Shown here in pieces: positions 1 to 6,792 of a DNA stretch of 8,525 nt. The notes under the pieces were generated by a model. It did no database searches and was not told where the DNA came from. It was given only the letters and a program-made list of their open reading frames with translations. Location of the stretch: contig JBBRPS010000455.1 of the NCBI GenBank assembly GCA_038227745.1, positions 1 through 8,525 of the forward strand. Direction: 5' to 3'. Position numbers and translations under genes: made by a program. Every line of letters begins with the position of its first letter. Position 1 is the stretch's first letter. The stretch comes from DASPXY01 sp038227745 (GTDB lineage Bacteria; Planctomycetota; Planctomycetia; Gemmatales; Gemmataceae).

Positions 1-66
1 CTTGAGGACGAGCAGGTTCAGCTTCACGTCGTTCGCGATTCCCTCCACCCTGCAGCCCTGACCCAT
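1..66 (-). CDS. Partial 5' end of a possible VOC (glyoxalase-like) protein
   Basis: Only the first 22 codons are in the window; the gene runs off the left edge. The ATG at 66 is preceded by AAGGAG with a 10-nt spacer, which supports this start. The peptide ends in KLNLLVLK. That resembles the first beta strand of VOC-superfamily (glyoxalase/bleomycin-resistance type) proteins, which often begin with a hydrophobic strand such as LNLLVLR. The first 13 residues do not fit that pattern, so a GTG at 27 is an alternative start, but its nearest purine-rich site (GGAGG) is about 14 nt away. It lies 33 nt downstream of the DUF1501 stop on the same strand, so co-transcription is possible. The family call rests on very few residues and could be wrong. 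Confidence 0.35.
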   Translation of the reverse strand, partial: MGQGCRVEGIANDVKLNLLVLK

Positions 67-99
67 TCCTCTGCCGCTCCTTCCAGTCGCGGCGGCCTC

Positions 100-1488
100 T
101 CAGCCGAACAGGGCGGTGACGGGCCGGCCGTCGCAGATCCGCATCGGCCGGCCCTCGCGGTCGTGGATCTCCGCGTCCGGCGCAACTCCCATCGCCTCGT
201 ACACCGTGGCCAGCAGGTCCTCGGGCGCCACGGGGTTGTCGCGCGGGTAGGCGCCGGTGCGGTCGCTGGCGCCGTACACCTGTCCGCCGCGCACGCCGCC
301 GCCGGCCAGCAGCGCCGCGTAGCACGGCCCCCAGTGTTCGCGCCCCTGCTGGTTGTTGAGGCGCGGCGTGCGGCCGAACTCGCCCGTCATCACCACCAGC
401 GTCTCGTCCAGCAGGCCGCGCTGCGCCAGGTCCTCCAGCAGGGCCGCGTAGGCCCGGTCCAGCGGTGGAATGCAGTAGTGCGCCCGCAGCATGTCGAAGC
501 CGCCGACGTTCCCCAGACCGGCCGTGCCGCCGTGCGTGTCCCAGACGTTGGCGATGCGGCCGTTGGGCATGAAGTACATCCACACCACCGACACCAGCCG
601 CACGCCCGCCTCGACCAGTCGCCGCGCCAGCAGGAAGCTCTCGCCGTACTCGTTGCGGCCATAGTGGTCGCGCACCGCGGGCGGCTCGCGCTCCACGTCG
701 AAGGCCTGGCGGGCGCGCGGCGAGGCGACCATGCGGAATGCCTGCTCACGGAAGCCGCCGAGCGCCTCGCCGCCGCGTCCGAACTGCCGGCGCCGGTCCG
801 CGTCCTCCAACACCCCGAGCAGGCCGCGCCGGCCGAGGAGCCGCGGCGCGTCCACGCCGGCCGGCATTCCCAGGGCGTGCGCCGGCTGGTCGCTGGAGTT
901 CGGCGCCGGCCGCGGTTCCATCGGGTCGTCGCGCGGCCCGAGCCAGCCCGCGTAAGTGCCGGCGTAGGTGATGCCGTCGTGGCCGATCGGCCGCGGGATC
1001 GTCACCGCCGCGGGCAGCGGCCCCGGCGGCGCGAAGTGCGACAGCACCGAGCCGAAGAACGGCGCGTCGGTGCGGCGGCGGAAGTTGCGCGGCGACACCA
1101 GCGTCGGGTTGCGCTGCCCCGTCAGCGTGTGGTAGACGGACGGCTCGTGGACCGTGCTGGAGTGCGACATCGAGCGGATGAGCGCGACCTTGTCGGTGTG
1201 GCGCGCCAACCGCGGCATCTGGTCGCAGACGTCGATGCCGGGGGTGACGGTGCGGATCGGCCGGAAGATGCTCCGCATGCCCTGCGGGGCGTCCGGCTTG
1301 AGGTCCCACATGTCGTTTTGGGGCGGCCCGCCCCAGAGGTAGACGAGGATGCAGGAGCGCGCGCGGCGGCCCCGCGGGGCCTCCGGCGTCGTCGCCGCCG
1401 ACGTCTCGGCCTGCAGGAGGCTGGGCAAGGTCAGCGCCCCGAGGCCGACCTGGCCCAGGCGCATCATGGCATCACGACGGTGAAGCAT
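100..1488 (-). CDS. DUF1501 family secreted protein (Tat-type N-terminus)
   Basis: 462 aa, a usual length for DUF1501 proteins, which are abundant in planctomycetes, related to the sulfatase/alkaline phosphatase fold and mostly of unknown function. The N-terminus has HRRDAMMRLG followed by a hydrophobic stretch (about 9-27), a Tat-like twin-arginine signal, so export is likely. The N-terminal block CILVYLWGGPPQNDMWDLKP lies around residues 46-65. Next come DKVALIRSMSHSSTVHEPSVYHTLTG, split here only for description, and the C-terminal block GEFGRTPRLN (about 369-378) with HWG near 385. The start at 1488 is chosen because GGAG lies 9 nt upstream and the family motif MLxRRD begins there. A longer reading frame up to 1806 would have to translate the intergenic palindrome at 1563-1639. 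The DUF1549/DUF1553 partner often found beside such genes is not in the window. Confidence 0.9.
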   Translation of the reverse strand: MLHRRDAMMRLGQVGLGALTLPSLLQAETSAATTPEAPRGRRARSCILVYLWGGPPQNDMWDLKPDAPQGMRSIFRPIRTVTPGIDVCDQMPRLARHTDKVALIRSMSHSSTVHEPSVYHTLTGQRNPTLVSPRNFRRRTDAPFFGSVLSHFAPPGPLPAAVTIPRPIGHDGITYAGTYAGWLGPRDDPMEPRPAPNSSDQPAHALGMPAGVDAPRLLGRRGLLGVLEDADRRRQFGRGGEALGGFREQAFRMVASPRARQAFDVEREPPAVRDHYGRNEYGESFLLARRLVEAGVRLVSVVWMYFMPNGRIANVWDTHGGTAGLGNVGGFDMLRAHYCIPPLDRAYAALLEDLAQRGLLDETLVVMTGEFGRTPRLNNQQGREHWGPCYAALLAGGGVRGGQVYGASDRTGAYPRDNPVAPEDLLATVYEAMGVAPDAEIHDREGRPMRICDGRPVTALFG

Positions 1489-1799
1489 CGCGGTATACTC
1501 CGGCAGTTCAGGGATCTCTTCCGAGTGTACCCGACCCCGCGGGGCCGGACAACGGTCTTTCACCTCGGCTGTGAGTGGGCTTGCCGTTTCGCGCTCATTG
1601 GGAGCGCGCGCGAAACGGCAAGCCCACTCGCTGCCGAGGAAATAGAGCGAGACGGCCCCCAGGTGCTCAGCTAGAATTGCTCCGATCCGGTCGAGGACGG
1701 GCTGCCGCCGCATGACAGCCTTCCGGCCGGCAACCCGTCGGAGGGGTGCCGGAGCGGCCGAATCCCTGGAGATCCCCTGGGCCCGCCCGAAAACCTGCC
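1489..1799. other. Divergent intergenic region
   Basis: This 311-nt gap separates the start of the DUF1501 gene (minus) from the start of the zinc-ribbon gene (plus), so it should hold both promoters. I see no convincing -35/-10 pair on either strand. Its main content is the long inverted repeat at 1563-1639. The plus-strand ATG at 1800 has no clear Shine-Dalgarno sequence close by; the nearest GGAG is about 28 nt upstream. Confidence 0.6.
1563..1639. repeat. Long intergenic inverted repeat (REP/MITE-like palindrome)
   Basis: The arms are 1563-1594 and 1608-1639, 32 nt each with two mismatched pairs, around a 13-nt centre. The inner 22 nt of each arm (1573-1594 and 1608-1629; left arm begins GAGTGGGCTTGCCG) are perfectly complementary. 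It cannot be an ordinary terminator, because the flanking genes point away from it. There is no ORF inside it and no obvious target-site duplication. A dispersed non-autonomous or REP-type repeat is the best reading; a regulatory cruciform or stem in the 5' leader of either gene is an alternative. Confidence 0.85.
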
Positions 1800-2855
1800 A
1801 TGTCAACCGAGACGATCACCTGCCCCAACCCGCAATGCCGGGTCACGCTGAAGCTGCCCGCCCTGCCGCCCCCGGGCACGAAGGTGAAGTGCCCCCGTTG
1901 TGGCACCACCTTCGAGCCGGCGGCGCCCTCCCCTGCGCAGGCCGACCCCGGCGTCATCGCCCTGGCACCGGAGCCCGAGCGCCACTGCCCGGAGTGCCGG
2001 GCGGTGCTCGCGCCCAACGCCGTCCTGTGCGTGAAGTGCGGGTTCGACCTGCGCTCCGGCAAGAAGCTCGAGGCGCCGAAGAAGGCAAAGCGGAAACGCG
2101 CCGCTCGCCCCGAGGGCGGGCCGGTCACGTCGGCCGACCTGCCGGAGATCCTCATTGAGGCGAAGAAGTTGATCGGCCTGGCGCGCAAGGAGATGTGGCG
2201 GGTGCCGTACGTCCTCGGCCTGGGAGATGACCCGAGCCTGGCCGTGCTGATGAAGCCGGGCCGTCCCGGGCGCTGCGTCAACCCCAACTGCCAGCTGAGC
2301 CTGGGCACGCGGGGCTTCGTCCCCGGGGGCCGGCGCGGCGGCACAAGCAAGGTGCGCATCACCGTCCGCGGCCAGAGCTTGACGGTGGAGTGCTGCGCGA
2401 GTTGCACCGCGACGGTCCTGGCGGAACTGGCGGCGCGGGACGAGACGGCTCGGGCATACCTGGACGAGGCGCGGCAGGACCTGGAGCCGGCCGCCGCCCG
2501 CTTTCCCGAGGACCCGGGAATCCAGGAGGCCATGCAGGAGTTCCGCAAGGTCGAGGTGCTGGCCGACGCAAAACGGGCGCGGGCACGGCTGTGCTTCATC
2601 GCGACGGCGGCCTTCGGCAGCCCCCTGGCGGCGGAGGTCGAGACGCTGCGCCGTTTCCGCGACGAGGTCCTGGCGCGTTCGGCCGTGGGCCGCCTGCTCA
2701 TCCGGGCTTACGAGACGATCTCACCCCCGCTGGCGGCTGCGCTGGCGCGGAGTGACCGGGGCCGGCGGGCGGTGCGGCGGTTGCTCCGCCCCGTGGCGGC
2801 GCTCTGCCGCCGCCGCCTCGGCGACGAAGAAAAAACAGCCCGCGCGGGTCCGTAA
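1800..2855 (+). CDS. Zinc-ribbon protein with C-terminal CFI-box domain
   Basis: 351 aa. The N-terminus carries an MJ0042-like zinc ribbon (C8, C13, C31, C34), followed by a second four-cysteine ribbon (C63, C66, C77, C80) and a basic linker rich in K and R (88-103). A middle region (about 112-260) has CVNPNC (159-164) and CCASC (198-202), possibly a third metal site, then a charged, probably helical segment. The end, starting at CFIATAAFGSPLAAEVETL (265-283), continues with RRFRDEVLARSAVGRLL and YETISPPLA. It matches the CFI-box C-terminal domain known from otherwise unrelated bacterial proteins; the function of that tail is not established. There is no signal peptide and no clear TM segment. 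The ATG at 1800 is preferred over 1746 because the ribbon begins right after it. Function is unknown; zinc binding and protein interaction are inferred. Confidence 0.85.
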   Translation: MSTETITCPNPQCRVTLKLPALPPPGTKVKCPRCGTTFEPAAPSPAQADPGVIALAPEPERHCPECRAVLAPNAVLCVKCGFDLRSGKKLEAPKKAKRKRAARPEGGPVTSADLPEILIEAKKLIGLARKEMWRVPYVLGLGDDPSLAVLMKPGRPGRCVNPNCQLSLGTRGFVPGGRRGGTSKVRITVRGQSLTVECCASCTATVLAELAARDETARAYLDEARQDLEPAAARFPEDPGIQEAMQEFRKVEVLADAKRARARLCFIATAAFGSPLAAEVETLRRFRDEVLARSAVGRLLIRAYETISPPLAAALARSDRGRRAVRRLLRPVAALCRRRLGDEEKTARAGP

Positions 2856-2885
2856 CGGCAGGTAGGGGCCATGATGACCGCCCAC

Positions 2886-2916
2886 TGGAAAATCCTGGCG
2901 CCCTCCCCTCTATAAT
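2886..2916 (+). promoter_or_regulatory. Candidate sigma-70-type promoter for the metalloenzyme gene
   Basis: A perfect -10 hexamer TATAAT lies at 2911-2916, 52 nt upstream of the ATG at 2969. The -35 region is weak: TGGAAA at 2886-2891, four of six matches to TTGACA, with a long 19-nt spacer. An A/T-rich hexamer like this stands out in such GC-rich surroundings. It falls in the 113-nt gap after the zinc-ribbon gene and suggests the downstream gene is transcribed on its own. Confidence 0.5.
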
Positions 2917-2968
2917 CGCAGTGTGGAATTCGCGATCTCAGGGGGACTGCCGCCAGGAGGGAGCCGTG

Positions 2969-4036
2969 ATGCGCCGTACCGTTCTCATCGCCCTGGACAG
3001 CGTCGGCATCGACCCGCTGGGCCACAACCGCCCCGAATCGGTCTACGCCGGCAGCCGCTTCCTGTTCCCCAGCGGTCGGGAAGGAGATCTGCTGTCCCTG
3101 CCCGACGCCCCCGTTCCCGGCGCCCTGGTGGAAACGTCGGTGGTCGGCGGCGACCCGCGCGGCGCGATCGAGTGTGCCATCACCTACACCTCAATCTTTT
3201 CCGGCCAGAGTGCGATCGACCGCCACGGCCTGATGCAGGGCCTCGGCCTGAACGAGCCGGTCCTGCAAGAACTCGTCCGCGCCGACAACCTCTTCCGCCG
3301 CTTCCGCAACCCGTGCCTGGCGAACGCGGTCTTCCCGTTCCACCTCGGGTTTCTCGGCACCTCGTACGCGCAGGACCTGGTGCCGGCGTACGACCGCCGG
3401 GCGATCGAGGCGGCCCTGCGGTACAACAGCCGGCCGGTGCGCCTCGCCGGCCCCGACAAGTACGGCTTCGCGGAGCTGTTCACCCTCGGGGAGATCAACC
3501 AGAACATCTTCGTCTACGCGGCGCGGGAGGCCGGGCTGCCGCTGCGGACCTGGGCCGACGTCCGCGCGGGGCGCGCCCTGACGGGCACGCTGACGCACGA
3601 GCTGGAAGCGTGCTTCAACTGGGACGCCCTGGGAGAGGGGCCGCTGCCGCCGCGCAGCCCCGCGGAGGCGGCGGCAGTGCTGGCCGCGCTGGCCCGGCAG
3701 CACGACTTCACGTTCTACAAGTACCAACTCGCGGACCTCGTCAGCCACACCGGGCAGGTCGAGCAGGCGCGCGCGGTGTTTCAGGTGATGGAGGCGTTCG
3801 TGGGGTCGGTCCTCGGCCGCCTCGGCCCGGAGGAGGCCGTGGTGGTCGTGACGAGCGACCACGGGCACCTGGAGCAGATGGCGTTCACGCGCGGGCACCC
3901 GAAGTCGCGGGTGCCGACGTGGTACTTCGGCCCGGAGCCGGAGGTACACGCGGCGCGGATGCGCCGCCCGGAAGGCATCTTCCACGTGCTGGCGGAACAC
4001 GGCCGGCAGTTGGCCGATCCGGCAGCCGTCCCGTAG
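2969..4036 (+). CDS. Alkaline-phosphatase-superfamily metalloenzyme (phosphopentomutase/iPGM-like)
   Basis: 355 aa. The start at 2969 has a textbook AGGAGG (2955-2960) with an 8-nt spacer. The metal and catalytic pattern of the phosphopentomutase/cofactor-independent phosphoglycerate mutase metalloenzyme superfamily is complete. D10 lies in ALDSVGID, T74 in ITYTSIFSG is the candidate phospho-accepting nucleophile, D256 and H260 are in LADLVSHTG, D297 and H298 in TSDHGH, and H310 in RGHP. It is shorter than E. coli DeoB (about 400 aa) and iPGM (about 510 aa), and no large inserted transferase domain like that of iPGM is evident. It therefore resembles the minimal 'metalloenzyme domain' proteins of unknown substrate. 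It is probably a cytoplasmic two-metal phosphatase or phosphomutase. No pathway neighbour fixes the substrate. Confidence 0.8.
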   Translation: MRRTVLIALDSVGIDPLGHNRPESVYAGSRFLFPSGREGDLLSLPDAPVPGALVETSVVGGDPRGAIECAITYTSIFSGQSAIDRHGLMQGLGLNEPVLQELVRADNLFRRFRNPCLANAVFPFHLGFLGTSYAQDLVPAYDRRAIEAALRYNSRPVRLAGPDKYGFAELFTLGEINQNIFVYAAREAGLPLRTWADVRAGRALTGTLTHELEACFNWDALGEGPLPPRSPAEAAAVLAALARQHDFTFYKYQLADLVSHTGQVEQARAVFQVMEAFVGSVLGRLGPEEAVVVVTSDHGHLEQMAFTRGHPKSRVPTWYFGPEPEVHAARMRRPEGIFHVLAEHGRQLADPAAVP

Positions 4037-4523
4037 GTCAAGGTCCGACCCGGTTACGGAGTGCAGCGTGGGCCATGTTCCAGCGAGCGGCGGGGCTGGT
4101 CCCGGCGGTCTGGACACCGGGAACAAGAAACCGGCGGGCTCACGCCGCGCCGCTCGCCAGCGACTCTTTCCCGGTCGTCTCCAGGCCCACCTTCAACGCC
4201 CTCAGCGCGACGGAAAAACTTCGGCGGCCTGTTCCCCCTGTTCCCCTCTCGGCGAGCGGAAAAACACTAGCGGAGGACCGGGGGGCGGCCGTATGATGTA
4301 TGCTAACGAGTTTCCCTTATCTAACGGTCGCGCCGGCCGACGGCGCCGCCGACGGAACGTGTGCTACGATCGCCGGGGCACCCTGTTTTCGTCTCCCGTG
4401 AGCGGGGGAAAACGCTCGCTCCCACGAACGCCGTCCCGGCGGGTGACGGGGCCGCCGGCAGTTCCTCCGACAGTCCGGCCCGGGGGTGTGCCTCCCTCCC
4501 CACACGCCCAGCAGAGGTCTCGA
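4037..4523. other. Intergenic region upstream of the kinase
   Basis: 487 nt with no coding sequence I trust; the kinase frame stays open upstream to 4068, but that stretch has no family features. It contains a 10-bp inverted repeat (4083-4092 with 4148-4157, GCGAGCGGCG against its complement) around a GC-rich 55-nt insert. It also has short direct repeats: CTGTTCCCC twice near 4227-4248, and CGGAAAAAC near 4210 and 4258. An extended -10-like TGCTACGAT (4362-4370) could be the kinase promoter, but no -35 fits. The rest looks unstructured. Confidence 0.5.
4362..4370 (+). promoter_or_regulatory. Possible extended -10 element for the kinase gene
   Basis: TG, one base, then TACGAT gives an extended -10-like element about 154 nt upstream of the kinase ATG. 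No -35 hexamer is recognisable at 16-18 nt spacing, so this is a weak candidate only. Confidence 0.25.
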
Positions 4524-6113
4524 ATGGAAAACCAACCTCGCGAGCCAGAGCCCGCCCCTTCCCCGGCCGGCTCTCCCTCCCGGCCCGGGGCGCCGGACGA
4601 CTCCGCATTTGACCTCGGGCGGGATCCCATCGCCGGCGCCCCGCCGGACTCCGAAGAGGCCTGGTCCGCCGTCGGCGCCACGCGCCACCTCGGGGACGCG
4701 CGGAGCGACGACAGCACCCCCGCGGCCGGCTCCGCGCCCGCGGAGGGCCTCCCCGACGTCCCGGCCAAAAAGGTCGCCGGCACCCTCGGTGACTTCACCT
4801 TCGTCAAGAAGCTCGGCGAGGGCGCCATGGGCGAGGTCTACAAGGCCCGCCAACTCAGCTTCAACCGCGACGTCGCCCTCAAGGTCCTGTTCAAGCACGT
4901 CGCCAACAACCCCAAGCTGGTCGAGCGCTTCTACCGCGAGGCGCGCGTCGCCGGCCGCCTCGATCACCCCAACGTCGTGCGCGGCTACGAGGTGGACGAG
5001 TGCAACGGCCGGCACTACTTCGCCATGGAGTACGTCTCCGGCCGCAGCCTGCAGCACCTGCTCGGCCGGGTCGGCAAGTTCTCCGTCGGCGACGCCCTGT
5101 ACGTCGTGATCCGCGCCGCCCACGGCCTGCAGTACATCCACCAGCAGGGCCTGGTCCACCGCGACATCAAGCCGGACAACATCCTCGTCACGCGCGATGG
5201 CGGCGTGAAGGTGGCCGACCTCGGCATGGTCAAGATGCTGGACGAGGAGATGGCGCTGACGCAGACCGGCCACGCGGTCGGCACGCCGTGGTACATGCCG
5301 CTGGAGCAGGCCAAGAACTCGAAGGAGACCGACGGCCGCTGCGACATCTACGCCCTCGGCTGCGTGCTCTACGCCCTGCTGACCGGCAAGCCGCCCTTCC
5401 ACGGGCCGACCCTGGTCGAGGTGATTCAGGCGAAGGAGCAGGGCACCTTCCCGCCCGCCCGGCAGGCCAACGCCGCGGTGCCCGAGCGGCTGGATCTCAT
5501 TCTCCTCAAGATGACGGCCAAGCACGTCAAGAACCGCTACCAGAGCTGCGCCGAGGTGATCCGCGACCTGGAAGGGCTGGACTTGACGAGCGAGGCGATC
5601 AGCTTCCTGACGCCCGCGGGGGCCAAACGGACCAGGCCGGGGTCCGCCTCGGAAGAGGTCACGCCCTCCGCGCAGACTCCGCTCCCCGGGCCGGGGAAGA
5701 AGCCTTCCGTGGACCTCTGGTATGTCCGCTTCAAATCCCCTTCCGGCCAGGTCGTGACACGGAAGCTGACGACGCCGCAGGTGTTGCAGCTCATCGAGGA
5801 CGAGGACTTCAATACGGCCGCCCGCGCCAGCCGCCACCCCACGGAGGGCTTCCGCGCCCTGGCGACCTACCGCGAGTTCGAGGCGACCGCCCTGGGCCGC
5901 GTCTCCAAGACCGGGGCCGACCGCCAGACGTCCCGCTACCGCCAGAAGTACAAGCAGATCGAGGAGGAGGACCGGCAGCGTGCGCTGGCGCGCACGGTCG
6001 AGCAGGCCATCGGCACCGGCGGGTACTGGCTCGGCATCGGGCTGCGCGCCGGGGCAGTCGCCGCGGCGGTCGGCGTGGTATACCTGATTTTCCGCGTGCT
6101 GACCTCGCAGTAG
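4524..6113 (+). CDS. PknB-type serine/threonine protein kinase with C-terminal TM anchor
   Basis: 529 aa. A Pro/Ala/Ser-rich disordered N-terminus (1-85) is followed by the kinase domain (about 90-355). Its P-loop is GEGAMGEVYKA (98-108), with K120 in VALK, helix-C E139, HRDIKPDN (212-219, catalytic D214), and D232 in DLG (in place of DFG). The activation-segment end GTPWYMPLEQA (253-263) has Leu where PPEQ/APE is usual. All catalytic residues are present, so it should be active. Residues about 397-455 (WYVRF, then TTPQVLQLIEDEDFN and ending ATYREFE) look like a GYF_2/DUF4339-type module. One hydrophobic segment (about 501-523) ends the protein, so the kinase domain should face the cytoplasm. 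No PASTA or WD40 sensor repeats follow. The ATG at 4524 has AGAGG 6 nt upstream; the open frame before it is intergenic. The TAG stop lies inside the palindrome at 6110-6162. Confidence 0.93.
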   Translation: MENQPREPEPAPSPAGSPSRPGAPDDSAFDLGRDPIAGAPPDSEEAWSAVGATRHLGDARSDDSTPAAGSAPAEGLPDVPAKKVAGTLGDFTFVKKLGEGAMGEVYKARQLSFNRDVALKVLFKHVANNPKLVERFYREARVAGRLDHPNVVRGYEVDECNGRHYFAMEYVSGRSLQHLLGRVGKFSVGDALYVVIRAAHGLQYIHQQGLVHRDIKPDNILVTRDGGVKVADLGMVKMLDEEMALTQTGHAVGTPWYMPLEQAKNSKETDGRCDIYALGCVLYALLTGKPPFHGPTLVEVIQAKEQGTFPPARQANAAVPERLDLILLKMTAKHVKNRYQSCAEVIRDLEGLDLTSEAISFLTPAGAKRTRPGSASEEVTPSAQTPLPGPGKKPSVDLWYVRFKSPSGQVVTRKLTTPQVLQLIEDEDFNTAARASRHPTEGFRALATYREFEATALGRVSKTGADRQTSRYRQKYKQIEEEDRQRALARTVEQAIGTGGYWLGIGLRAGAVAAAVGVVYLIFRVLTSQ

Positions 6114-6409
6114 GGTGGGCACTGCCCACCATTTGCGACACGGTGGGCGGTGCCCACCCTACAAGTAGATCGCGGCGGCTCCTGGAAGCGGATGGCCTCA
6201 GCCAATTCCCGCTGCCTGTCAGGGCCGATTTCAGGGAACTCGTCTGCCCTGAAGCCCTTCACCGAAGATGGGGTCAGCCAGATCGCTGCCCGTACGAGCG
6301 TCTGCGTCAATGCAGCCGGGTCAAGATGCCGGCTGTCGGTGTAGACGCGAGGATGCACGAAAAGATTGCGGGCCACCCGCACGTTGTCGAGGAAGTCTCT
6401 CTTGCTCAT
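5936..6409 (-). CDS. Small protein of unknown function with a repeat-derived C-terminus
   Basis: 157 codons in the present frame. The start at 6409 has AAGGAG (6416-6421) with a 6-nt spacer. Residues 1-77 (MSKRDFLDNVRVARN, ending in RQRELAEAIRFQ) look like a compact hydrophilic helical protein with normal codon use. From about residue 83 the frame enters the palindrome at 6110-6162 (CRVGTAH, GGQCPPY), then runs about 59 codons antisense to the kinase 3' end, giving low-complexity Thr/Ala/Arg/Ser-rich sequence. I infer that the original gene ended near 6165 or a little further on, and that the palindrome replaced its tail and stop codon. The overlap with the kinase (5936-6113) is tail to tail. 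I do not recognise the family. It may be a functional short protein with a junk tail, or a decaying gene. Confidence 0.6.
   Translation of the reverse strand: MSKRDFLDNVRVARNLFVHPRVYTDSRHLDPAALTQTLVRAAIWLTPSSVKGFRADEFPEIGPDRQRELAEAIRFQEPPRSTCRVGTAHRVANGGQCPPYCEVSTRKIRYTTPTAAATAPARSPMPSQYPPVPMACSTVRASARCRSSSSICLYFWR
6110..6162. repeat. Palindromic repeat overlapping the kinase stop codon
   Basis: The arms are 6110-6130 and 6142-6162, 21 nt each with one mismatched position (a G-T pair if folded as RNA), around an 11-nt loop. Each arm is itself almost self-complementary (GTGGGCACTGCCCAC on the left), so alternative hairpins are possible. The first arm supplies the TAG stop of the kinase. It sits between two convergent genes and could act as a bidirectional 3'-end structure, but no T-run follows on either strand. 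A dispersed REP-type element is likely. Confidence 0.85.
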
Positions 6410-6445
6410 GACCGGCTCCTTCGGTGACGCGCCCTCATCATCCGC

Positions 6446-6451
6446 AGTATA
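6446..6451 (-). promoter_or_regulatory. Possible -10 element for the small gene starting at 6409
   Basis: On the minus strand TATACT (five of six matches to TATAAT) lies 36 nt upstream of the ATG, within the 88-nt gap after the 78-aa gene. No good -35 is visible at normal spacing. A second candidate, TATAGT, lies about 35 nt further upstream. Confidence 0.3.
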
Positions 6452-6497
6452 TCCGACCCTACGCTGCTCCGCCACCCTGGTACTATAGCCCGGCCCG

Positions 6498-6734
6498 TCA
6501 GTCGCCGTAATTGACTGGCCCCTGTTCGCCGCGAGAACGCAGGCAGTCCGCGGCCTGCTCGGCAACTTGGATATCGTCGAACTCGTAGGTCAGGCATACA
6601 GGACCTTGCCCGACCCCATCGGGGTCCTCGCGGCACGTCAGGCTGCCGCCGTACGCACCCACGGATTCGGAGATCGACATCTCGCGTTGTGGGTCCGAGG
6701 GGGGCTTGTACAGCACCTCAAACATGAACGACAT
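6498..6734 (-). CDS. 78-aa conserved-type hypothetical protein
   Basis: The protein begins MSFMFEVLYKPPSDPQREM, continues with SVGAYGGSLTCREDPDG and VCLTYEFDDIQVAEQAADCLR, and ends near GPVNYGD. The layout (beta strand, helix, beta strand VCLTYEFDD, helix VAEQAADCLRSRG) suggests a small ferredoxin-like alpha/beta fold. No signal peptide, TM segment or catalytic motif is visible. The start at 6734 has AGGAG (6743-6747) at an 8-nt spacing; the Met at residue 4 is less well placed. It is followed on the same strand by the 6409 gene (88-nt gap) and preceded by DUF2442, with the large palindrome between. It resembles small hypothetical proteins I associate with planctomycetes; function is unknown. 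Confidence 0.75.
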   Translation of the reverse strand: MSFMFEVLYKPPSDPQREMSISESVGAYGGSLTCREDPDGVGQGPVCLTYEFDDIQVAEQAADCLRSRGEQGPVNYGD

Positions 6735-6750
6735 GTCAAGTTCTCCTCGG

Positions 6751-6792
6751 AGGAAATTGGGAAGAAATTGGCAGGAAATTGGAAGAAATTGG
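6751..6792. repeat. Short tandem AAATTGG repeats, 10-11 bp period
   Basis: Four successive units end at 6760, 6771, 6782 and 6792 (GGAAATTGG, GAAGAAATTGG, CAGGAAATTGG, AAGAAATTGG). The AAATT tracts are in phase with the DNA helix, which predicts intrinsic curvature. The mirror-image units lie at about 6829-6858. Confidence 0.8.

Noticed and set aside
163..1674. 503-codon open frame on the plus strand opposite the DUF1501 gene
   Set aside because: Arg/Ala/Val/His-rich composition is typical of an antisense shadow in GC-rich DNA; no domain is visible.
1489..1806. Longer reading frame for the DUF1501 gene, starting at 1806
   Set aside because: The extra 106 codons would translate the inverted repeat (SEWACRFAR and so on), while the ATG at 1488 has a ribosome site and the usual MLxRRD start of the family.
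4068..4523. N-terminal extension of the kinase frame to 4068
   Set aside because: The sequence is Arg/Pro-rich low complexity without family support, and the ATG at 4524 has a better ribosome site.
4317..6122. 601-codon open frame on the minus strand opposite the kinase
   Set aside because: Leu/Ala/Gly/Arg/Asp-rich antisense shadow without motifs; the kinase on the other strand is certain.
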